The position numbers were made by a program, and so were the translations under genes. The notes below the pieces were generated by a model, which was given only the letters and a program-made list of their open reading frames with translations, ran no database searches and had not been told where the DNA came from. A stretch of DNA of 64,000 nt. Source: Candidatus Desulforudis audaxviator MP104C. Lineage in GTDB: Bacteria; Bacillota; Desulfotomaculia; Desulfotomaculales; Desulforudaceae. The stretch covers positions 2,248,501-2,312,500 of the forward strand of contig NC_010424.1 in the NCBI RefSeq assembly GCF_000018425.1. The letters run 5' to 3'. Positions 55,142 through 63,435 of this stretch are shown in pieces (position 1 is the stretch's first letter; each line of letters opens with the position of its first letter).

Positions 55142-55459
55142 TTACACGCAGCCGGTGGGCTTGGGTAGACCGGCACACTTGCAGGCGCCCTTCGCCGGGC
55201 CGGTGGGGAACAGCTCGTACATCTCCTTCAAGGGGATGCCGCTTTCCTTGCAAAGTTTGCGAATCATCGGGGCGATGCCGGTCTTGGCGTAATAGTCCTT
55301 AAGAAAGTCTATTACGTGCCAGTGCCGCTCGGTAAGCTCACCAATGCCCTCCTGCTTGGCCACATAGTGCGCCCACCCCGGCCACCAAGCCGCGGGGTCG
55401 ACCATGAAGCCGTCCTCGTCGACTTCCACCTGTTTTCCTTCAACTTCGACAAACGGCAT
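55142..55459 (-). CDS. dsrC: Sulfur carrier DsrC
   Basis: 105-residue substrate protein of dissimilatory sulfite reduction; it leaves DsrAB as a trisulfide that DsrMK reduces. The two redox cysteines are at the standard places, Cys93 (KGACK) and the penultimate Cys104 (TGCV); an extra Cys95 lies beside the first. HWHVIDFLKDYYAKTGIAPMIRKLCKESGIPLKEMYELFPTGPAKGA is the family core. ATG follows AAGGAGGTG. A TATAAT box (55552-55547) gives a likely own promoter. Confidence 0.97.
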   Translation of the reverse strand: MPFVEVEGKQVEVDEDGFMVDPAAWWPGWAHYVAKQEGIGELTERHWHVIDFLKDYYAKTGIAPMIRKLCKESGIPLKEMYELFPTGPAKGACKCAGLPKPTGCV

Positions 55460-55546
55460 TGTCCAAACACCTCCTTCTTAGAAATATTATTATTGAACTC
55501 CTTTTTTTAAAAGTGCCGGTACTCAGGACTAACAGCTTGCCAGCTA

Positions 55547-55552
55547 ATTATA
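55547..55552 (-). promoter_or_regulatory. TATAAT -10 box upstream of dsrC
   Basis: Perfect TATAAT on the minus strand, about 88 bp before the dsrC start in the dsrK-dsrC gap. No good -35 stands out 17 bases upstream, so the promoter is only suggestive. Confidence 0.45.
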
Positions 55553-55564
55553 ACACAGCTGCCG

Positions 55565-56950
55565 TTAGTCGCGAAACACCAGCGCATTGCCCACCAGATC
55601 GATCAGCCCGACTACCTCCACGGGAAGTTTGTGTTCCTTGACCATGGGGTAGAGCTGGGCTTTGCAGATGGAACACGGGGCACACAGAACCTCGACGTTG
55701 GTCGCCCGTACCTGTTCGGCCTTCTTGTTGGAGGCCAAGATCCGGTACTGGTACATCTTCGGGTCGTCAAACAGGATTCCGGAACCGCCGCCGCAGCAGA
55801 AGTTGGCCTCCCGGTTGGGCGTCATTTCCGTGAAGGCGCCCTTCGGCACCACCGCGTTCATTATGACGCGCATGTTGTCGCTGTGCCCGCAGGCCCGAGC
55901 GTAGTTGCAGGGATCGTGCAGCGTAATGCTGCGCGCATTGCGCTTCGGGTCCAGTTCGAGCAGCCCAGCCTTGATATAGGCCTCGACCTCGTCGTGGATG
56001 TGGGTCATTGGAATCCTCCTGGAGGCCGGCAAGTCCGACATGGTCGGTACGTACATCTTGGTCGCGCGCCAGCCGTGACCACACTCGCCCCAGACGATCT
56101 TCTTGCAGCCCAGGCGGGTGGTTTCCTCCATCAGCCTGGTCACCATCTCCCGCTGGACGCGGTTCTGGTCCATCAGGTAGCCGAAGTTCCCGGCCTCGGT
56201 GATGCGGCTGGAGATGGTCCAGTTGGCACCGACGTAATGGAAGAACATGGCCGCGCCTTTCAGCGTGTTCGGATTCAGCGCGAAGTCGGCCGACGATGGG
56301 ACGTAAAGGATGTCCGAATCCGGCTTGTCGACCGGGAACGTAACCTTGAGCCCATCGTACTCCTCCGCAATCTCCTCGGACAAAAAGTCAAGCGTGTCGA
56401 TGATCCCAGCCTGGGTCAGGCCCATATGGTTGCCGGTCCGCAGGATCGCGCCCGCAGTGGCGGTGTGGAGTTGCGGCCCGATGCCCAGCCAGAACAGGAT
56501 CTGCCGCCCAATCATCGTCACCTCGGCGGTATCGATGCCGAAGGGGCAGACGTGCGCGCAGCGCCGGCACTCGGAACACTGGTAGTAATAGCTGAACCAC
56601 TTTTCAATGGTTTCCAAGTCCAGGTCCTGGGCGCCCACCAGACCCGGGAAGAGTTTCCCCTGCACGGTGAAGTGGCGCTTGTAAACTTTCCGGATCAGGT
56701 CGGCCCGGCCGGCCGGGATGTTGTTCGGATCCCGCGTCCCCAGGTAGGTGTGGCAGTTCTCGGCGCAGGCACCGCACTTGACGCACGACTCCATAGCCAT
56801 TACAAAGGAACGCACCTTGTGGCGGAATTCGTCCAGGTGCTGGATCGCCGCCGCCACTTTCTGGCTGTCGGGTACGGGTACGACCCCCAGTTTTAAAAAC
56901 AGGTCTTCGGAAGCCCGCTTGGGCTGCCTCAACCCATTTGTCTCACTCAT
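55565..56950 (-). CDS. dsrK: DsrK, Fe-S subunit of the DsrMK membrane complex
   Basis: 461 residues. Two [4Fe-4S] sites of ferredoxin type (CVKCGACAENCHTYLG near 55; CSECRRCAHVCPFGID near 130) and the HdrD-type CCG region (WGECGHGWRATK; FCCGGGSGILFDD near 400) that holds the special cubane for disulfide or trisulfide reduction. It reduces the DsrC trisulfide. A short 26-bp gap separates it from dsrM. Confidence 0.97.
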   Translation of the reverse strand: MSETNGLRQPKRASEDLFLKLGVVPVPDSQKVAAAIQHLDEFRHKVRSFVMAMESCVKCGACAENCHTYLGTRDPNNIPAGRADLIRKVYKRHFTVQGKLFPGLVGAQDLDLETIEKWFSYYYQCSECRRCAHVCPFGIDTAEVTMIGRQILFWLGIGPQLHTATAGAILRTGNHMGLTQAGIIDTLDFLSEEIAEEYDGLKVTFPVDKPDSDILYVPSSADFALNPNTLKGAAMFFHYVGANWTISSRITEAGNFGYLMDQNRVQREMVTRLMEETTRLGCKKIVWGECGHGWRATKMYVPTMSDLPASRRIPMTHIHDEVEAYIKAGLLELDPKRNARSITLHDPCNYARACGHSDNMRVIMNAVVPKGAFTEMTPNREANFCCGGGSGILFDDPKMYQYRILASNKKAEQVRATNVEVLCAPCSICKAQLYPMVKEHKLPVEVVGLIDLVGNALVFRD

Positions 56951-56976
56951 TTAAGGAACACCTCCTTTCTCAACGG

Positions 56977-57744
56977 CTATTTGGGAAGCTGCACCCTGGC
57001 ACCCGGCAGACCGCGAGCCGGTTCATGGAACGGCCGGTTAATGATCCACCGCTCCCAGAAAAAGCCGAAAGAGTGCATCAGTTTGCTGAACGGGAAGATA
57101 ATCATCAGGATCATTACCAGCGTGTACTTGGTGATAAAGAAAAGACTGTCGGGCATCGGGTGCGGTTGGAAAAGGAAAAGTCCCGCGAGGTACTCCCGAA
57201 CCGGGGCATATCCCACATGGTATTCGGGGAATAGGCGCATGATATTACCCAGCGTGGCGATAGCGATCAGCAGCAACAGGTGCACATAATCACTCGCCGA
57301 GGAGATGGTCCGGACCTGCTCAACAACCAAGCGCCGCCCCAGCAGGTACACCAGCGCCAACCAGAAGACGATTCCCAGGCCGGTACCGAACCAGTCCGAC
57401 ATCTTGAGGCTCAGCTCCGGAGTGATAAAGCCGGGCGCCAGGATGTGGAACTGCAACCCCAGGGTGTAAAAGGCCTGAACATGCCCCGCCAGCATGAGAA
57501 ACAGGGCGATGTGCATGAACCAGGCGCCAACCCACAGCGGCCGGTCAAACTTCAAGAGGTTCCAAAAAGTGGCCAACTGCCAAAGCATCCAGACGATAGC
57601 CGCGGACCAGCTCTTCGGCCACGGAGACAAGGTAATGTTGTGCACGATCCGCGGGATCATCCAGCGCCAGATCCGCCAGGCCACGCCGCCCAGAAACACT
57701 GTGACCGCAATGTAGGGCAGAATCTGACCGATAAATACGTTCAC
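56977..57744 (-). CDS. dsrM: DsrM, cytochrome b subunit
   Basis: 255 residues, NarI-like membrane protein with five helices and His residues suited to two b-hemes (MHIALFLMLAGHVQAFYTLG; LLLLIAIATLGNIMRLFPEYH). Oxidises menaquinol and passes electrons to DsrK. GTG start after AAGGAGGTG. No dsrJ, O or P follows, consistent with the two-subunit form of Gram-positive sulfate reducers. Confidence 0.95.
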   Translation of the reverse strand: MNVFIGQILPYIAVTVFLGGVAWRIWRWMIPRIVHNITLSPWPKSWSAAIVWMLWQLATFWNLLKFDRPLWVGAWFMHIALFLMLAGHVQAFYTLGLQFHILAPGFITPELSLKMSDWFGTGLGIVFWLALVYLLGRRLVVEQVRTISSASDYVHLLLLIAIATLGNIMRLFPEYHVGYAPVREYLAGLFLFQPHPMPDSLFFITKYTLVMILMIIFPFSKLMHSFGFFWERWIINRPFHEPARGLPGARVQLPK

Positions 57745-57818
57745 CTAGCAACACCTCCTTCTTTGGGAATGGTCTTGACGGAGGGTCGATTGAAACGGCC
57801 CTCCGGGACCGTTTGTTC

Positions 57819-57847
57819 ATAATGCCGCTTCACAAGCAAACTGACAA
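57819..57847 (-). promoter_or_regulatory. Promoter candidate for dsrMK
   Basis: TTGTCA (57847-57842), 17-base spacer, CATTAT (57824-57819) on the minus strand, about 75 bp before dsrM. The 236-bp gap to the ferredoxin has no gene. Confidence 0.5.
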
Positions 57848-57980
57848 TAACCCTACTACCCGCTTGGCATCTCGGCGGATGCCGCGGTCTTCAAATGGTG
57901 AAACGAAGGGGTAGCCCCCCCAAACCGTGTACGATGCGCACTCCCTTCCTTTCACCCCCCGGTACCTGTCTGGACCGCAA

Positions 57981-58163
57981 CTACACCTCTTGCAGCGTCA
58001 CCGCGCCGGTCGGGCAGATGGTGACACAGGTCTCGCAGCCCATACACTCGTCGTTCACCACTTGCGCCTTTCCATCGACCAGTTTCAAGGTTTCCGACGG
58101 ACAAGACTCCGTACATTCTCCGCAACCGTCGCAAACACCCTGGTCAACGGCCACTACGAACAT
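57981..58163 (-). CDS. Two-cluster ferredoxin
   Basis: 60 residues with two CX2CX2CX3CP sets: CDGCGECTESCP and CMGCETCVTICP, for two [4Fe-4S] clusters. A soluble low-potential electron carrier; its place beside dsrM suggests, but does not prove, a role in sulfite reduction. Confidence 0.93.
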   Translation of the reverse strand: MFVVAVDQGVCDGCGECTESCPSETLKLVDGKAQVVNDECMGCETCVTICPTGAVTLQEV

Positions 58164-58574
58164 AACCCCTTACCCCCCTTAAAGTTTGTTTTTTTATTTA
58201 GCCGACCAGCCGGTTTTGCCGGACACCCGGCCAGGGACAGCCATTTCCATACGTAATATATTCGCTATGTATTCGTGACCTCTGGCCATATTCCTGCTCC
58301 CGGAGAACAACTTTTTTGCATGATCTGATTTTTCAAACAAATACCGCGCTTCCGGTATCGAGATGGTTTTGCGCCCCCTCGAGCGGCAGGCGCCCCCGTT
58401 TTTGAAGGGCGGATATCGACGGCCTTCGAGGAAAACCCGCCATAACCCACATTAAGCCATTTGCGATGTTCGGGAGAAAAGATAAATAGGCTGTTTTAGA
58501 GTTGCGGAAAAAACATTTTACCCCGGTCCAATCCGGATTTTATGCGGTTTGCAGGGATGGGTAACGGGCGGATC
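58164..58574. other. Intergenic stretch with no recognised gene
   Basis: 411 bp between the ferredoxin and the insertion element. Short frames are present (for example 58265-58450, minus) but have no ribosome site or recognisable content. I see nothing else. Confidence 0.5.
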
Positions 58575-60103
58575 GGCAAAATTGACCCCAAGGGAGAAAA
58601 GCGGAGAAAAAGCGAAGGAGAATGAGAAATAAGAAGGGAAACCCCCTTTTGTGGAGAATCCTTTTTGTAACCACCAAAAAAGAACCACGAAGGAGGTTTC
58701 CCTTATGGCCATTATACCACAACAGCGGCTTTTTGGGTGGCAGGAAATCGACGAACTCGGTGACTTGGAACGTTTTTTGCTTGTAGTGAACCACCTGCCC
58801 GATGAGCAGTTGATGCAAAAGCTGGAGAGAGAGCGTGGTAAGGGACGGGATGATTACCCGGTGCGGGCGGTTTGGAACTCCATCCTGGCCGGGATCGTAT
58901 TTCAGCACGTGTCTGTGGAGAGCCTGCGGCGGGAACTCTGCCGGAACGGCCAGTTGCGGGAACTTTGCGGTTTTGATCCGGCCCGGGGCGAGGATGCCGT
59001 TCCGCCTTCTTACATATACAGCCGCATCTTGGTGAAACTGATGCGGCACGCCGACGAAGTGGAAAACATATTTACGCGGCTGGTGGATGAAATAAGAGTG
59101 CTGCTACCGGATTTCGGTCGAATTTTGGCCATAGACAGCAAAGCCGTCAGCAGTCTGGCCCGGGGCAAAAAGCGGGATGAAGAAGAGAAGGTCCAAAAGC
59201 CTGACGGGCGCCGGGACACCGATGCGGACTGGGGCCGGAAAACATACCGGGGGCGTAAGAAAGGCGGCACCCTATGGGAAAAAGTCGTGTGGTGGTTTGG
59301 CTACAAACTCCACCTTGTAGTTGACGCTGTTTATGAACTGCCGGTGGGATTTGCGGTGACAAAGGCGTCGGCCAGCGACGTGAAAGAGGGACATATACTC
59401 ATTGATCGGGTGGCGAAAGAGCATCCGGAGATTGTGGCCCGCTGCGAGGCATTGGCGGCGGACAAAGCCTTTGACGACATCAAGCTAAACGTGAAACTCT
59501 GGGACGAATACCGGATCAAGCCCGTGATTGACATCCGCAACACGTGGCGGGACGGCGAGGAGACGTGGCTTGTAACCGGTAAGGAGAACATCGTTTACGA
59601 TTACCGTGGAACGGTTTATTGTTGCTGCCCCGAGACAAACAAACGTCGCGAGATGGCCTTCGGGGGATTTGAGAAAGACCGGGAAACCTTGAAATACCGC
59701 TGTCCGGCCCGGCACTACGGAGTAGAGTGCCGGGGCATGGAACAATGTGCCGCAACCGGTGGGATACGTATTCCCCTGGTGGAAGACCGGCGGATCTTCA
59801 CCCCGCTGGCGCGGTCCAGCTACAAGTGGAAAACACTCTACAAAAAGCGTACGGCGGTAGAAAGGGTAAATGCCCGCCTGGACGAGGCCTACGGATTTGA
59901 AAAGCATTTCATTCGGGGCTTGAAGAAGATGAAGCTGCGTTGCGGGTTGGCCCTGATGGTGATGCTGGCGATGGCCGTGGGCCGACTGCGACAAAAACAA
60001 GGAATAGACTTAAGGAGCCTGGTGAAGGCGGCCTGACGGGGCTCAACCGGAAAACAGATTACCTGCCAAGAGACGCCCAGAGTGGCGCTGGGGTAAGTTT
60101 GCC
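58575..60103 (+). mobile_element. Insertion sequence with one transposase
   Basis: About 1.53 kb. The proposed inverted ends are GGCAAAATTGACCCCA (58575-58590) and, reversed, GGCAAACTTACCCCA (60103-60089), matching at 14 of 16 with one gap. No target duplication could be seen. The ends are tentative; the transposase is certain. Sits between the ferredoxin and fmdB, inside the dsr neighbourhood. Confidence 0.55.
58705..60036 (+). CDS. IS4/IS5-superfamily DDE transposase
   Basis: 443 residues. First Asp in ILAIDSKAVSSLARG, second in ALAADKAFDDIKL, and the C-terminal Y-x2-R-x3-E signature in YKKRTAVERVNARLDEAYGFE. An N-terminal DUF772-like region precedes. The ATG at 58705 follows AAGGAGG by 8 bases. 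Frame intact, so it could be active. Confidence 0.9.
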   Translation: MAIIPQQRLFGWQEIDELGDLERFLLVVNHLPDEQLMQKLERERGKGRDDYPVRAVWNSILAGIVFQHVSVESLRRELCRNGQLRELCGFDPARGEDAVPPSYIYSRILVKLMRHADEVENIFTRLVDEIRVLLPDFGRILAIDSKAVSSLARGKKRDEEEKVQKPDGRRDTDADWGRKTYRGRKKGGTLWEKVVWWFGYKLHLVVDAVYELPVGFAVTKASASDVKEGHILIDRVAKEHPEIVARCEALAADKAFDDIKLNVKLWDEYRIKPVIDIRNTWRDGEETWLVTGKENIVYDYRGTVYCCCPETNKRREMAFGGFEKDRETLKYRCPARHYGVECRGMEQCAATGGIRIPLVEDRRIFTPLARSSYKWKTLYKKRTAVERVNARLDEAYGFEKHFIRGLKKMKLRCGLALMVMLAMAVGRLRQKQGIDLRSLVKAA

Positions 60104-60252
60104 CTTTGGCAGAGCGGCATAGTCTATATACTCCATTTACCCCAGTTGCTAACTGTGTTTTGTGGCTTGGGGAACAGCCGGTGCCGGGTGTGGGCGTTGC
60201 CTTGTCGGGACCAAAAATGCTTACAACGCAAAACGCTGACATTGCTCGTCAA

Positions 60253-60282
60253 TTGACAGGCGCCCCTGACTGCTGGTATTCT
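60253..60282 (+). promoter_or_regulatory. Promoter of the fmdB-HEAT pair
   Basis: TTGACA (60253-60258), 18-base spacer, TATTCT (60277-60282), 60 bp before the fmdB start. The rest of 60104-60342 is empty. Confidence 0.55.
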
Positions 60283-60342
60283 GAGTGCGGCGGCGCTTGA
60301 AGCCGCAGATCCGTTTCCTGTTGTACTAAGGAGGCGAAATCA

Positions 60343-60585
60343 ATGCCTGTTTTCGAGTTTCGATGCCTGGAGTGCGGCGACCTTTTTGAAAAGTTTTTCC
60401 GGAATTCGGACAAGGGGGTCGAGGTCGCCTGTCCCAAATGCCGTTCGGAATCGTTCGAGCGCGTGATCAGCAGCACCAATTACGTAATGGGCTCCGGCAA
60501 ACCGCAGAAACCCAAGATCACGACCAAGTCGTGCAGCGCGGGAAACACTTGTGCCACATTGGAAATACCGGGACCAACCAGGTGA
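60343..60585 (+). CDS. FmdB-type zinc-ribbon protein
   Basis: 80 residues. MPVFEFRCLECGDLFEKFF and CPKCRSESFERVIS form a CxxC-CxxC zinc ribbon of the FmdB family, whose role is usually regulatory or unknown. ATG after AAGGAGG. The next gene begins 4 bp on. Confidence 0.9.
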   Translation: MPVFEFRCLECGDLFEKFFRNSDKGVEVACPKCRSESFERVISSTNYVMGSGKPQKPKITTKSCSAGNTCATLEIPGPTR

Positions 60586-60589
60586 GGCA

Positions 60590-61741
60590 GTGGTAAACGT
60601 AGGCTTCGGTAAAGAACTGGTCAAGAAGGTGTCCTGCCCCTTTTGCGGAATGGCCATCGACCGGCCACGCGAGTTGAAGACCCGCCGGCCCGGGGAGATG
60701 CCCGCGGGCGCTTGCGCCTGCGGCGCGGTGTACACGTTTGACATCACCGGACACAACCTGGGGTCGGCTTTTCTGGAGGCACTGGTCCTAGCCTGCGACA
60801 TGGATTGGGAACTGGCTTCGGACCTGGCGTCCGGAGAGGACTATTCCGAGAAGATCCTTGAGAGATACGACGACCAATCACACTATATTGTCCCCGGGGG
60901 CGCTTATGAAGGGCGGAGGGTCGCCGGTGCCCTGTACTTTGTGCGGCTGCACCAGGAAATCCAGGAAGTGACCGGTGAAGGAGCGGCGAGAAGACTACTG
61001 CGGTCCGAGCCCGAGCCTTTCGTCCGGGCCGCCGTCAGGACCCCTGCCGTCCGCAAGAGTTCTCTGACCAAAAAACAGGTCGAAGAATTGGTCGGTGCCA
61101 ACCGCATTGAACCGCTCCTGGAGGCCGCCGCCGCGCAGGACAAGAAGGTGCTCCGGCACCTGCAGCGCCTCCTGTGTTCCGGAGACCGGCTCTTCCGTTT
61201 CCGGGTGACCGAAACCCTGGGCCGGGTTTCGGCCGTGATCGCGGCCGAAGACCCGGCACCAGTCGCCAACCTGCTTCAAGAGCTGGCCAATTCGTTCCAG
61301 TACTCCGCCGCGTCGAACTGGGGCGCCCTGGAGGCCATGGGCGAAATCATCGCCCACGCACCCGGGGTTTTCGGCGGCTACATCCCGGTGCTGTACCAGT
61401 TCTTGCAGGACGAAGGCCTAAGGCCGCAAGCCGTCAGGGGCATAGGCACCGTCGCCCGGGTCCGGCCGGAATTGGTCCGCTGGACGATCCCCCGCCTCCT
61501 GCTTTTCCTCCAGGACCCCAATCCCGAGACCAGGGGCTGCACGGCGTGGGTGCTCGGCAACCTGGCCGCATCCGAAGCCAGACCCGGCCTGGCCGCAATC
61601 GCGGGCCGGGAAGAGGCGGTCGAGTTTTACGAGGATGGGAGAATCACGAGGAAAACGGTCGGCCAGCTGGCCGCGGAGGCCTTGGAGAATATAGAATTCA
61701 GAAGCCAGAAGCCAGAAACCAAAAGCCAAAAGCCAGAATGA
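60590..61741 (+). CDS. HEAT-repeat protein with zinc-ribbon start (DVU0298-like)
   Basis: 383 residues. A CxxC...CxC ribbon near the start (SCPFCGM ... GACACGAVYTF), a middle region (LACDMDWELASDLASGEDYSEKILERYDDQSHYIVPGG) and a C-terminal stack of HEAT-like helices (RFRVTETLGRVSAV; NWGALEAMGEIIAH; LRPQAVRGIGTVARVRPELV; ETRGCTAWVLGNLA). It resembles the DVU0298 type seen in sulfate reducers, from memory. GTG 60590 follows AGGTGAG. The last 13 residues are encoded by a 7-bp tandem repeat. Confidence 0.72.
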   Translation: MVNVGFGKELVKKVSCPFCGMAIDRPRELKTRRPGEMPAGACACGAVYTFDITGHNLGSAFLEALVLACDMDWELASDLASGEDYSEKILERYDDQSHYIVPGGAYEGRRVAGALYFVRLHQEIQEVTGEGAARRLLRSEPEPFVRAAVRTPAVRKSSLTKKQVEELVGANRIEPLLEAAAAQDKKVLRHLQRLLCSGDRLFRFRVTETLGRVSAVIAAEDPAPVANLLQELANSFQYSAASNWGALEAMGEIIAHAPGVFGGYIPVLYQFLQDEGLRPQAVRGIGTVARVRPELVRWTIPRLLLFLQDPNPETRGCTAWVLGNLAASEARPGLAAIAGREEAVEFYEDGRITRKTVGQLAAEALENIEFRSQKPETKSQKPE

Positions 61742-61813
61742 GACAACCATGCCGTCGCGCGGGGCCGTATACAATGAAAATCGCCTAACAACATTCTGAA
61801 TTCTAGTTCTTAG
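61692..61813. repeat. Inverted arrays of 7-bp repeats at the HEAT gene end
   Basis: Five units of (G/A)AA(G/A)CCA in tandem (61701-61735), preceded by AGAATTCA. After 57 bp come reversed units ATTCTGA, ATTCTAG, TTCTTAG (61793-61813). Same design as at 44718-44807. The first array codes for the tail of the HEAT protein; the second reaches the stop of the next gene. Confidence 0.78.
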
Positions 61814-62433
61814 TCCCTCAGCTTGATCAGTTCTTCCAGGGACGATTTCAGGGTTTTGGATACGGAAACCAGAAAGTCCGCCCGCTCCAGATCTGTTTCC
61901 CCGGCCCGCACCAAGAGTTCCCGCGACAGCCGGTGCAGGCTCCGGTACACTGCATCAAGATCGAAGGCCGGATAAGACTGGCCCTCTTCGAACCCGGCCT
62001 GGCCGCAGACGAAAGCCCGGCCGCCGATCACCGTCGGGATGCCGTACACGCGGCAGGTGATGGGCCGGAAGGGGTAGAGAACACACTCGTCGTTATCATC
62101 CAGCAACGGGCAGCGGATTTTCTCCCGGGCCAGCGCATAGGACTGCAGGTGCGGGTCGTTCCGTTCCTTGAGGCTTTTCTCCAGCGCCGCCAGCGCCTTA
62201 TCCGCCTTGTCCGCCCGCAAGAGCGCTGCGGCTTTCTCGTTCGCGCCCAATTCGTCAAAGAGCTGCTTCAGGTATACGGATTCGATCAAGAACAAGCCGA
62301 AAATGGCGTGACAGCAATCGACGCAGTGCTTGGCACAGCGAATCCGCTCGCCGTGGTCGCGCTCCATTTTCCGGAACGCCGCGTCCGCACCCGTCACCAA
62401 CCGCTCGTATTCGCGGAACAATTCTTCCGGCAT
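61810..62433 (-). CDS. YkgJ-family cysteine-cluster protein
   Basis: 207 residues. The Fe-S or zinc-binding cysteines are in CAKHCVDCCHAIF, IRCPLLDDNDECVLYPFRPITCRVYGIP and FVCGQ, as in the CxxCC (UPF0153) family. Function unknown. 12 bp after the TPR gene, likely in the same unit. Confidence 0.85.
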   Translation of the reverse strand: MPEELFREYERLVTGADAAFRKMERDHGERIRCAKHCVDCCHAIFGLFLIESVYLKQLFDELGANEKAAALLRADKADKALAALEKSLKERNDPHLQSYALAREKIRCPLLDDNDECVLYPFRPITCRVYGIPTVIGGRAFVCGQAGFEEGQSYPAFDLDAVYRSLHRLSRELLVRAGETDLERADFLVSVSKTLKSSLEELIKLRD

Positions 62434-62445
62434 GACTCTCTTCCT

Positions 62446-63087
62446 TTACTTTCGGCGATAGGGTTCAAGTATTTGCGCGAACTCGGGGTGCAGCGCGAAG
62501 CCCAAACTCGCGGCAATATCGGCGTGCTTGACCGCCTTGGGAAAATCGCCCTTATGGTAATACGCCACGGCTAAGTTGTTGTGTCCCAGGCCAAAATTCG
62601 GAGCGAGGGCAATCAGTCTTTCACCGACCTCGATCGCCTTGTCCACGTCACCCCGTTGCAGGTAGGCGTTGGCCAGGTTGTTCCAGGCTTGGGCGATCTC
62701 CGGGTTGAGTTCCAGGGCTTTTTGAAGCGCCTCGATCGCCTCGCCGGTCTTGGCCATTTGCAGGTAAGCAAAGCCCAGGTTCGCGTAACCGCGGGCGTAG
62801 CGGGGCTCCAGTTCCACGGCCTTCCGGTTGACTTCGGCGACCTTTTCCATGTCACCCTCTTTAAAGTAGATGTAGCCGAGGTTAACGTAGGCCTCGAACA
62901 TCCGGCTGCCCGTCTCGATCGCTTTCTCGAAGTGTTCCCGGGCCTCATCAAGCCTGTTCTGTTGCATCATCGCCACCCCCAGGTTGTAGGCGGCGGTGGC
63001 GCAGTCCTCGTTTTCCTTCAGAATCCGCTTCTGCTCCGCGATGAACTCCTCGGAACCCTGCGGTTCCCGCGGCATATGACCACACAT
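62446..63087 (-). CDS. TPR-repeat protein next to dsrD
   Basis: 213 residues with about five tetratricopeptide units (AAYNLGVAMMQQNRLDEARE; AYVNLGYIYFKEGDMEKVAE; GYANLGFAYLQMAKTGEAIE; AWNNLANAYLQRGDVDKAIE; GHNNLAVAYYHKGDFPKAVK). No signal peptide. A protein-interaction scaffold of unknown partner. ATG 63087 or 63075; the latter has a slightly better ribosome site. Close to dsrABD but separated by a hairpin. Confidence 0.88.
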   Translation of the reverse strand: MCGHMPREPQGSEEFIAEQKRILKENEDCATAAYNLGVAMMQQNRLDEAREHFEKAIETGSRMFEAYVNLGYIYFKEGDMEKVAEVNRKAVELEPRYARGYANLGFAYLQMAKTGEAIEALQKALELNPEIAQAWNNLANAYLQRGDVDKAIEVGERLIALAPNFGLGHNNLAVAYYHKGDFPKAVKHADIAASLGFALHPEFAQILEPYRRK

Positions 63088-63109
63088 CCTTTACGCGGCG
63101 GCAGGGAAA

Positions 63110-63138
63110 GAGGCCGCCCGCAGTCGCGGGGCAGCCTC
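63110..63138 (-). terminator. Hairpin after dsrD
   Basis: GAGGCTGCCCCGC / GCGGGCGGCCTC stem with one mismatch and a 4-base loop, followed by TTTCCC on the minus strand. Likely ends the dsrABD transcript, at least in part. Confidence 0.55.
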
Positions 63139-63173
63139 TCTCACCACCCTGATTTCAGAATGACCGTATGGAT

Positions 63174-63407
63174 CTAACCCTCTGTCCGAATACCCGCGCC
63201 CTTCAGGCCGTACATTGTGGTGCTACCGGTGGAATAGTACTCCAGCACGCCCTCATTGATCAGGGCCGAGCAGGCCTTTTTGACTTGCAGGGTTTTAGCG
63301 CTCGGAATTTTATCCTTAACAGCCTTGTCGATTTCGTTGAAGTAAAACTTCGTCTTGGTCTTTCCACTCTGCAAGTACTCAACGATCGCTTGTTTAAGGT
63401 CGTCCAT
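63174..63407 (-). CDS. dsrD: DsrD, activator of dissimilatory sulfite reductase
   Basis: 77-residue winged-helix protein that is found next to dsrAB in sulfate reducers and stimulates DsrAB activity. IVEYLQSGKTKTKFYFNEIDKAVKD and KTLQVKKACSALINEGVLEYYSTGSTTMYGL match the family. 28 bp after dsrB. Confidence 0.95.
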   Translation of the reverse strand: MDDLKQAIVEYLQSGKTKTKFYFNEIDKAVKDKIPSAKTLQVKKACSALINEGVLEYYSTGSTTMYGLKGAGIRTEG

Positions 63408-63435
63408 TTATAGCATCTCCCTTAATCTGATGGTC

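Noticed and set aside
57745-57980. dsrJ, dsrO or dsrP
   Set aside because: No heme-binding CxxCH frame or NrfD-like membrane protein is present near dsrMK on either strand; the gap is too short.
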